Below, piece by piece: positions 55,982 to 64,000 of a stretch of DNA of 64,000 nt. The DNA comes from Hysterangium stoloniferum (lineage: Eukaryota; Basidiomycota; Agaricomycetes; Hysterangiales; Hysterangiaceae). Both the position numbers and the translations under genes were made by a program. Numbering within the stretch: position 1 is the stretch's first letter; each line of letters starts with the position of its first letter. Location of the stretch: the NCBI GenBank assembly GCA_015178975.1, contig WHVD01000132.1, positions 1 to 64,000 of the forward strand, given 5' to 3'. A model generated the notes under the pieces. It did no database searches, was not told where the DNA came from, and saw only the letters and a program-made list of their open reading frames with translations.

Positions 55982-57740
55982 ATGTCTTCAATCGGCACAA
56001 TCACCACTGCTGACTTCCCTGCTGCCCAGAGGGTCTGTTATCGTATTCTGTTTGTTTAACTTGTATCCAGATAACTCATCCCTGCTTTAGATCTTTGCGG
56101 TTGCTGCGTTGGCAGGCCTCAAGATTGACAGGGCTGAGGGCTATACTCACTTTCAAGACAACAAAAAGCCCGAATTTCTGGCTAAATTCCCGACAGGATT
56201 AATCCCTGCGTTTGAGAGTAAGGATGGCTTCTGTCTAGTTGAGTCGTCGGCGATTGAGCGATACGGTAAGTCACAAGGTTTCTCTCACATGCGCATGATG
56301 AGGAACAAGTTATCCCTGTCTGAATATTTTTAATATTTATGTCGAGAATATCTTATGTAACACCCCTGATCTATTCTGAGCGTTGAAATGTAATGAACAA
56401 ATAGCTGATGTTGTTTGTCGTTTACAGTTGCGTCGTTGGCCCCCAACTCCGGCCTCCTTGGGTCGTCGCTGGAAGAATCGGCTTTGATCGACCAATGGGT
56501 CCACTTCACAAACACTGAGATCATGCCGATCAGCAATCAGCTACACCAAATGCTCCGCGGTGTCACCCCATATTTCAAACCTGTGTGTATCTTTCACGTT
56601 TCTTTCTGTATTTATCTGAGACACTTTCTTCTGCCACTCTTTTCCACAGCTCGAAACGACCATCCAAGAGAAACGCGCCCGTCATTTTGGAACTCTCGAC
56701 AAGCACCTCAGCACCCGCACCTTCTTCGTCGGCGAACGCATCACCGTCGCTGACGTCCACGTCGCCTCCGTCATGATCAACACCTACAAGTTCACTTTCG
56801 GTGTCGAAGAACGTGCGAAGTTCCCCCACCTCACCCGCCATTTCGAAACAATCATCAACCAGCCGAAGCTGAAGCCCATCTTTGGTGAGATCCCCTTCCC
56901 CGCCAAGGCCTTGCAATACGTCGCACCTGCTAAGCCTAAGAAGGAGGAGAAGCCGAAGGAGGTCGCTGCTCCTAAGCCTAAGGCTGAGAAGCCTAAGCCC
57001 AAGGCAGCAGAGCCTGAAGATGAGGACGACGAAGACCTTGTCAAGGAGGAACCTAAGGCGAAGAACCCACTCGACCTATTACCCAAGAGCAGCTTCAACC
57101 TTGAGGACTGGAAGCGCGCGTACTCTAACATGGACACACGCGGCGAGGGAGGCAGCATCAAGTGGTTCTATGAGAAGTACGTTGCCCAGTTTTAGTCCAT
57201 TCTCATGTCGACCGGATTTATTGGATAAATGTTATCAGGTTTGACAAGGAAGGCTTCTCCATCTGGAGGGTCGACTTCAAGTACAACAACGAGCTAACGC
57301 AAACATTCATGTCATCCAACCAGATCGGCGGATTCTTCAGTACGCACATTCATTCACTCGTCTATTTTGCTTCTCGCTGGTCTGACACTCTGGCTCCTCT
57401 CACAGACCGTCTAGAGGCTTCGCGCAAATATCTTTTCGGCTCTGTCGGTGTCTTGGGCGTAGCCAATGACTCTGTCATCAGCGGTGTCTTCATCACCCGT
57501 GGCTCCGATATTAAAGCCGCCGTCGATTGTGCACCAGATTGGGAAAGCTACGAATACACGCGCTTGAACCCCTTCACTGAGGGTCCTGAAAAGACCTTCT
57601 TTGAGGGTGCTCTTGCCTGGGATCTTGAGGTTGATGGCAAGAAGTGGGCGGATGGCAAAAACGTGAGTTGTGATGCTTTTCATGTTATTACCATTCCTGA
57701 TTATGTATTTGTGCTTGTTTGTTATTTTTAGTACAAGTAG
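55982..57740 (+). CDS. EEF1G: Translation elongation factor eEF1B gamma subunit
   Basis: Seven exons join in frame to 424 residues: 55982-56032, 56091-56265, 56428-56582, 56650-57176, 57239-57339, 57406-57662, 57732-57740, all with GT-AG introns. The N-terminal half is a glutathione-S-transferase-like fold (IFAVAALAGLKI, then FPTGLIPAFESKDGFCLVES and FFVGERITVADVHVAS). A charged Lys/Pro/Glu/Asp linker follows. The C-terminal EF1G domain has SSFNLEDWKRAYSN, EGFSIWRVDFKYNNE, LFGSVGVLG and DWESYEYTRLNPF. The subunit anchors the eEF1B complex, which recharges eEF1A with GTP in the cytoplasm during translation. The length is normal for the family and no defects are seen. The last exon codes only Tyr-Lys and the stop. 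It starts about 560 bases beyond the last Helitron codon and converges with the next gene. Confidence 0.96.
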
Positions 57741-57962
57741 AGTAACAAAGAGTACTGTTTTGTGGCTTTGTTTCTTATTTAGTCGATTGGCGGAGTAGAG
57801 TCATGCTTTTCCTCAGTTATGTGTAGTAGCAGCGCGGATATAATGCAGGTTTCCTCGATGCATGTCAACTGACACAAAGTAGCTTTCCTTTTGTGAGTGT
57901 GTATATTATGTACGCGAATCTCCACTTGCACTTTATGTCTGGGGGTACATAGTAGTAAGTTA
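57741..57962. terminator. Convergent 3' intergenic region
   Basis: 222 bases separate the eEF1B gamma stop codon from the stop of the minus-strand phosphodiesterase gene, so both transcripts must end here. The sequence is AT-rich, with no sharp terminator motif. Confidence 0.4.
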
Positions 57963-59066
57963 CTATGGTATAGTCACACCATTCTGTATTCGAAATTCTG
58001 CGACAACACCCAAATGATCAGAGGGGTACTCCTTTATCGTTGAATCAGGAAACTGCGACGAGATAGTGTCCCCGCCGAATATTTCTGCCTTAATAGCAAA
58101 TACATCCCCCACAGTGAATAAACGGTCTATCCGCTGCGGCGCATATTTCGTTGGATAGTTGACGTTGATCGTGTGTCCCTCGTACGGATTATTCCTCGCC
58201 TGTATCCATGCGTCTCTGAATCCTACTTTTGTGGGGATCTCGTTTTCACCATCCAAGCATAAATTTGTGTCACCACAAAAAACGCCAGAGGGTGTATTCG
58301 AATTCGACATTGTCGTCTCAGGCTCAATGTTGTTGCTTGGCGTCTTCATCCCGGTGCTCGTTAAAATTGTATATGCCTCACGAACCTGTCTCGCCCTTGC
58401 TGCCTCCGCACGGTGCATCCCAGGAGACTGCAGATGCGCCGTCGCGACACGCATACCCCGCATGCCCGCCGTCCTCGTATTAGTGACACCATCCACCTCC
58501 GCAACCGTCATTCTCCGCTCCGATGGCGCCACTTCACCACCTGGCATACCAACAACGGTTATTCTCCTAGCAACCACAGTGCGCCGATTGAATAGCACAA
58601 GACATCCATGCCATTCGCCATGCCCAGCACCCGTGAGGTCGCTACATACCCAGTCGCGCTGGATAGACAAATCGTTGGCCAAGCTAGCCAAGAATCCGGG
58701 CGTTACTTCTTGCAGGCAGATAATATCGGCGTCCACGGCAGGACTACCCAATATTCGTAATATCTCTCGATGTCGAACCGCATTATTTCGATTTTCAAAC
58801 CAGATGTTGTATGTTGCGATGCGGAGAGTTGGGTTGAGACCCTGAGTCAGTGGAGCTTGAGTGGGTGCATGTGAGGGCTGCCATCGCTTAGGCTTCCAAA
58901 ATCGCGCTCTATAGAAGGCTAGAGGTTTGAAATCTACTTGTGCCATATCGCTTGCGGGGTATGGGTACGATTCCCTGTCAAGAATTTGGGCCTTGGGTTG
59001 GATTATGTGCATTTGGGCCATAGTCAAGATGGGAGAAGTTATGGACGTTTCTGGCCTGGCTATCAT
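57963..59066 (-). CDS. TDP2-like endonuclease/exonuclease/phosphatase-family protein
   Basis: A single exon of 367 residues with the catalytic motifs of the EEP superfamily in order: TYNIWFENRNN (85-95), LQEVTP with E120, THLQS-like AHLQSPG (210-216), GDTNL (265-269) and SDHLGV (349-354). The spacing and the LQEV, GDTN and SDH forms are closest to tyrosyl-DNA phosphodiesterase 2, a Mg-dependent enzyme that removes 5'-linked tyrosyl (topoisomerase 2) adducts from DNA in the nucleus. The substrate is inferred from motif form only; RNA or lipid phosphatase relatives share the fold. The first ATG is used, but an in-frame Met at residue 16 or 41 is possible because the first 75 residues are not conserved-looking. 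No introns or defects are seen. Confidence 0.85.
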   Translation of the reverse strand: MIARPETSITSPILTMAQMHIIQPKAQILDRESYPYPASDMAQVDFKPLAFYRARFWKPKRWQPSHAPTQAPLTQGLNPTLRIATYNIWFENRNNAVRHREILRILGSPAVDADIICLQEVTPGFLASLANDLSIQRDWVCSDLTGAGHGEWHGCLVLFNRRTVVARRITVVGMPGGEVAPSERRMTVAEVDGVTNTRTAGMRGMRVATAHLQSPGMHRAEAARARQVREAYTILTSTGMKTPSNNIEPETTMSNSNTPSGVFCGDTNLCLDGENEIPTKVGFRDAWIQARNNPYEGHTINVNYPTKYAPQRIDRLFTVGDVFAIKAEIFGGDTISSQFPDSTIKEYPSDHLGVVAEFRIQNGVTIP

Positions 59067-60504
59067 TTATACGCACAGTCCATCCTGAAGTCACTGAATT
59101 ATGTGGCTGTGCGGTTGAACTCCGATCGGTGTCAACATTGCGCCCAACATTACACAGCATTGTAATAATTATAATGGCCATTTATATTAAAATGCTATTT
59201 AAAATATGCTCACAGCCTGATGGGTGTATTTGGAAGTGGGTGGCGGGAGGGAGGAGACAAGAACGCACAGGAGCTGCCTCTTTATATATTTCATGAAGAG
59301 ACACGGAGAGATGGTGGAATGTTTTAGAATCGTAATAACTGTCCCAGTAGTAGGCATCCTGTCGTAATCCTTACTTATTTATTTCCATTCAGCAGCTAAC
59401 GACAACCAAAGGACTCTCTACGCCCCGTTTTCATAATTTTTAGATAGTCTACCCTGTATGACTCAAATATGTATCGGGCACACAAAATTCGAAAATGGCT
59501 CTTCAAGTGGTTATTTCCCCTCTATTCCGCCGAAATCATATAAGAATGAAGAGTGAGGAGGTGCGACGTGTCTATCATTATCATCCATTGCAGTCAATAT
59601 TAATTCCCTGGTTTTTTCCACGAGATAATTATAAAGGGGCATATTAGCGAATGGAGGCCCACAGAAAGAACAGAACGACATGGTAAGCCTCTTGAGTTTG
59701 GATATACCGGACGTCTGGCTCAAGCAGTTACGGAAGAAGGGCGGTCAATCTAGGCCTTGTTAAGGAAAATCTGCAGAGAACATCGTGTAGAAGTGAGTCA
59801 ACGGATATCTCAGCAAGAGCTATAGCCGAGTTTCCGTGGGGGGTCGCCACTGCACAAATACATCTCCAGGCCCTGGGTGGAAGTCACACGTCCGAAGCGT
59901 AATATGTTCCTCCTAAAATCGCCTACATAGACAATGATAGCCAGTCAAACGAAAATGTGCTCAGAAGAAAAGAGAGAGGATGATCAACGCTGTCACCTAG
60001 ATCGCTTCCCAAAGTGATATGAGAAAATTCGAGTTCCAACCGACATGACTATCAACTGACAATTGTGAGCAAGGGTTATAAATAGAAGCAATGGATAACC
60101 TTAATATAGCCATTGGACGCCCGTGCTTCTTCGAGCTCCCTCATCACCTAACTAGAACGTCTCGAAATACCCCTGACACAATCCTCTTTCAATCTCGTAT
60201 TGGGCTTTAAAACAATATAATTGAAAGAGGAGTCTATTACCTTATGAACAATGAAAATCTCAGGTCTTGAAGGTCTTCGTCCTAACTGGCGGAAAGGTAC
60301 CGAGGTTCACCTTATTTCGAGACGATGGACAGTTTGTGCCTGCGTACGTTGATGAACCAATATGTCATGATATAAACCTCGCGACCTGTTATCAGGATGT
60401 TTTGACACGATTGAGAGTTTTTATTTAAATACCAACGGAAGTCAGGATTTGACATCTCTCAGAGCCACTGACTATTCGACTAATCGACCCAACTGCTGCT
60501 CGTC
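59067..60504. other. Intergenic region, no gene recognised
   Basis: It holds the 5' flank of the phosphodiesterase gene and the promoter region of the WSC gene (ACTGACTATTCGAC then CAACTGCTGC just before the ATG). A 70-codon minus-strand frame (59723-59511, LTMSFCSFCGPPFANMPLY) matches nothing I know. TTTATATATTTC near 59280 is TATA-like. Confidence 0.4.
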
Positions 60505-61597
60505 ATGCTTTTAAAAATTTGGTACATCAGTCTATGTACTGGCTTGATTGCCACTGTGGTAAGTATACATTTCCGTGTTCTGACCGAGCAATCTCACCAT
60601 GTTCCACCTAATAGTGGGCACTCCCAGATACCTTCTCCCAAATCTCTCGACAATACCCCATTCCGGGAGCCAACACTTCTGTACTCCCCCCTGGTTGGTC
60701 AGGGTTCCCGCAATGCATAGAGTACGTGTCGAGCTTCTTCAATTCAACACTGGTCTCAAAATACAATTGTGTATAGGAACTGCCCAGCGCCTACTCAGCA
60801 ACTTCTCCTTGGACCAGTCTTAACCGATCCAATGATGACGATAGAGCTTTGCGTCAACTTTTGTGATGAGCAGCACACTTTCATACCTCTCAAGAACCTT
60901 TTCTCTTGAACATATTCTCCAAAAATAATCCAACGTGTCAATTCTTTTGGAGTGGAGGCGCCGAACTTACGAGTGGGCCTTGGAGATTTGTCTGGTTCTA
61001 CAAGTATGCTTAATCGATTTCCCACACAAGCCTATCTTTGGGGTATAGACCGACATCCTGACCATAAACTCGTTCAGCGATAGCATCACTGCACGTGCAT
61101 TGCCTCACAATGCCGTTGATCTTCACCCCTCTCTGCCGCGGGGAAATCTCACGATAGAAGCCTGTGTAAACGCCTGTGCTACTGCAGGTTCGTTCCTCGA
61201 TCATCTGTACACTTACATGGGACTGATTTTAATGGGGGGGCCTTTCTTAAACAAGGATTCTTGCTTGCAGGTGTAGAATTTGCCGATGAATGCTGTTAGT
61301 TCTTTCTTCCATCTTTCCTTGATGGCGATTGACATGTCAGTATCTACCCCACCGGAAGACTGCGGCAACGAATTGCAAAATGATAGTCAACAGCTTAGCG
61401 AGTGCAACTTTGTAGGCCCACCGAACACCAACGCCATGCCCTGCAAAGGGAACGCGAGTGAGTTCTGCGGAGGACCAAATCTTCTCTATGTGTACGCCCT
61501 CCCTGGCGCCGGACTAGGCACCGTCATTCCATTCGGTTCCGAATTCGATGGATTTTGCCCAGAGTGCGGCCAAATGGGCCAGTTTGGTGATTTTTAG
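60505..61597 (+). CDS. Secreted WSC-domain protein, multi-exon
   Basis: Exon 1 (60505-60558) encodes MLLKIWYISLCTGLIATV, a signal peptide. Exon 2 (60615-60721) continues WALPDTFSQISRQYPIPG to PPGWSGFPQCI. Exon 3 starts at 60777 (ENCPAPTQQLL, DPMMTIELCVNFCDE), a partial WSC domain. Its downstream splice site is unclear, and no Cys-Gly-Asn half is seen for this domain. A second domain has LTIEACVNACATAG (to 61187), then VEFADEC (61271-61294) joined across an intron to YCGNELQND, CKGNASEFCGGPNLLYVYAL (61359-61597). WSC domains are cysteine-rich modules binding wall glucans or other carbohydrates, so the product is probably extracellular or wall-associated. Boundaries between 60860 and 61090 are uncertain; the gene may be damaged there or have small introns. 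Confidence 0.7.
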
Positions 61598-63560
61598 TAT
61601 CTTAAACCTATCTACACATTGCATTAGTGTAATAGCCGCCGCCGATGCCACTTTCGACGACATTTGATTAATTCGGATCTATTACTATTCGTAATTGGAA
61701 TCGATGTCAGTCTGCTACCATAACAGCCCTTTATATACATTTGCAAACTATCACAAGTCCAAGCCCAATCGGATGTTAACGATGACACTACTAGCGTGGC
61801 ATGTCTACAGGATATCTTCAAGGGTGAGTGAAATATTCAGACAATACCGCCACTTGTATAATTCGTTTGGTCTTTGAAGTCTGCTTTATGTTGTTGAAGC
61901 TAATCAACAACATAGGCGAGAGAGAATTTATCACTACACAGAGACCCGGCTTATCGTGTTTTGGTGAAAATTTGGCCATACACCTTTACCCCAGCAGGTC
62001 TCATGACAAGACGTGGGTCGCAGATGCGATCACACGGTTGTTCTTGATATCCCATATCTGTTCAAAGAGGTCAGTGTAGAAGCTCAATTGATAGTGAAAT
62101 TCTCAGCATTGAGTTCTCGCTGAGAGGACCAAGCTCTCCGTCCCATCGATGTTGAGTAGGTCCTGCCACTCAATGTTGTTCTTCCCTGAACGTCCAAAAG
62201 ATAGGCAAAATTTAGATTCATGTATTCCGTAAATGTTATGAGAAGACACCTCACAGAGTTGCAGGCGCGTGATACACGATGTTTATTGTTTTGGAGACCG
62301 GTACAGCATTTGTAACTGTGACGGCAGTGCATCAATTACAACCAGTCTTACCCCAGCTTTACAATAACGAGAGTAACCGTTACTCATATTCAAGCAATAT
62401 GCACATGTGCCATGGACAATGTCTATGTAATGGTAGTCAGTAATCGTCAACGCTACAAAATAATTAATTTTATCATTCACTCCGGCCGCTATTGTACAAC
62501 AACAAGATTAATTCACATCCCCAGAACACCCAAGGCCCAGTGCTTGTAGTTCGAGATCTCAGAAACTGGTTTGAACATCTCTTCGTTTACATGAAGCTGA
62601 TGTTCCCTGATGAACTGATTTGCAACCATCCTCAGGTATTTATTGGGATGCTGTTCACGGGCACCGTGTATATCTAGCATCTATCTCATACAGGATGCAA
62701 TAAACAAATGGGAAGTACAGTTGTTATTACAACGATTCCTTCTATACACTCTAACTCAAATTCGTCCTCGATAAAAAAACCAAAATTCTGTCAGTCTAGC
62801 AACTCCAGCGTATCCAATGTTGGCAACAGTCATTTATTCCCGCCACTTGTATAACGCGGTTGGTGACCAACTACCACGGCGCTCAACGTCTACTGTATTC
62901 TGTTACATCATAGTTAACAAGATGAGAGAACACATGTGCATACCCATTGACTCATCCTATCGTATATGATCAAAAACCATCGCTATAATTTTGACTGAAT
63001 AGGTGTCATCAAGATATGAGTCTCAGATGCAATAATACGGTTTTTATTGACAGCCCATATCTGTAACATGCAAGTAAGTATAACTCAGTATAACTCAATA
63101 CAGATGGGGTAAAATTGTCAATACTGACTTCCTGAGCGGATCAAGTTCTCCGTACCAATCGATATTGACTTGGTGCTGAGGCTTGACGTTGTTCCCCTGA
63201 ACATCCGAAAGATAGGCAGAATTTAGAACCATAATAACCCAGCTCACAGAATAGTAGGCGCGTGATATACAATGTTTATTGCTTTAGAGACTGGTATAGC
63301 GTTTGCAAGTGTGACGGGCGCACCTGCATCTAACACATGGGCTCAACGTTAGACTGACTTATTAATGACGATTGCAATCGTTACTCACACATCCATTAAA
63401 TATGCTACACACGATCCATGGATAATATCTATTTGTAGTCAATACAATCGTCAACCATCCGAAATGATTTTTTTCATTCACTCCAGCCGTTCAACATCGC
63501 TATGTAACAAAAATGACAAGATTAGTGGGAACCGTGTCATTCTTTTGCTGATTTACAGAC
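61598..63560. other. Diverged tandem duplication of an unknown region
   Basis: Bases 61830-62560 recur at about 62840-63540 in the same order: CGCCACTTGTATAA, CATATCTGT, the GTTTATTG...GAGAC-GGTA phrase (62281 and 63271), and CATTCACTCC. On the minus strand both copies share a frame piece (VPVSKTINIVYHAP against IPVSKAINIVYHAP) followed by AYLLDVQG against AYLSDVQG. This suggests a duplicated minus-strand gene with an intron. I do not recognise it, and one or both copies may be pseudogenes. Confidence 0.45.
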
Positions 63561-64000
63561 AATTACCTTCATTAAAATCAACCTCAAATTCCAACGTGGG
63601 TGCCGCGCCCCCCCACCAACCACACTCGGCGGTAACCCCTACCGCCGATGACCGACGCCTCAACTCCAAAATCTCAGCAGGAAGAAGTTTCTATAAGAAA
63701 AAAAAAAGTCTCCTGAACAGCGGATGATGGGGTCACCAAGTTCCTTTACCCACAGCTCCCCAAACAAACCAAAGTGTGCTGTTTCTGCTCTGGAGTCCCA
63801 ATATAATCTTGAACTGCATACAATGTTGAAATTGTCTCCTTTTTTGTAATTCTCCAGGAATGCTTGGTGCTGGCATTTTAGATGTAAATTTTACTTCTAG
63901 GTTATATACTACAATGGTGCTATATTTTCAGTGCTTGGAACACAAAGTAATTCTATCACAGCAATGTCTGGATAAAGACTATTTAGTAAAGAATTCCCAA
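63561..64000. other. Right end of window, no gene recognised
   Basis: An inverted repeat GGCGGTAACCCCTACCGCC lies at 63629-63647. The rest has only short frames, and the window ends in AT-rich DNA. Confidence 0.4.

Noticed and set aside
57963..58845. Plus-strand 228-codon frame opposite the phosphodiesterase gene
   Set aside because: The minus strand carries all catalytic motifs of the EEP family; the plus-strand frame has none.

Overview
The window looks like nuclear DNA of a basidiomycete fungus, most likely an agaricomycete. Evidence: short GT-AG introns of about 50-160 bases in compact genes, a DUF6533-type membrane protein, a WSC-domain secreted protein, and Rep-helicase (Helitron) elements of the type common in this group. 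About four fifths of the window is nested transposons and minisatellites. Only the last 8 kb is an ordinary gene island.

Layout. (1) 1-4365: degraded copies of a composite repeat, broken up by solo LTRs. (2) 4366-14670: three composite repeat elements (A, B, C) arranged head to tail. Each is 3.3-3.6 kb and is built from the same ordered modules: a GC-rich hairpin 'head', 18-bp minisatellites, an AT-rich tract, a purine-rich repeat of about 64 bp carrying CCAAT boxes, a 15-bp G-rich minisatellite, in most copies a 17-18-bp repeat, and a tail. (3) 14671-21700: a diverged tandem duplication of a DUF6533 membrane-protein gene on the minus strand; the first copy is partly readable and the second is rearranged. 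(4) 21800-35850: Helitron 1 (a 1700-codon frame with one in-frame stop, lacking its helicase C-terminus), a 10/20-bp minisatellite, a long inverted-repeat structure, two MITEs with 3-bp target duplications, and solo LTRs. (5) 36009-38114: a small gag-only Copia-like element with 142-bp LTRs, its right LTR cut by composite element D (38115-40470). (6) 40472-41343: a fifth composite head lying directly beyond the 3' end of a minus-strand Helitron helicase C-terminus. This is the best clue that the composites are related to Helitrons. (7) 41792-44900: a tRNA-like cloverleaf, a 9-bp minisatellite and transposon relics. (8) 45208-55424: Helitron 2, a pseudogene interrupted by at least six insertions, four of them with exact 5-bp target duplications. 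(9) 55982-64000: genes for eEF1B gamma (plus strand), a TDP2-like phosphodiesterase (minus strand, convergent) and a WSC-domain secreted protein (plus strand), then a diverged tandem duplication of unknown content.

The genes form no shared pathway. The main story is the transposon biology: a family of minisatellite-packed elements that move as ordered cassettes and appear to share a terminus with Helitrons. Older copies show loss of CpG sites. All similarity statements come from reading the sequence by eye; no alignment or database search was run.
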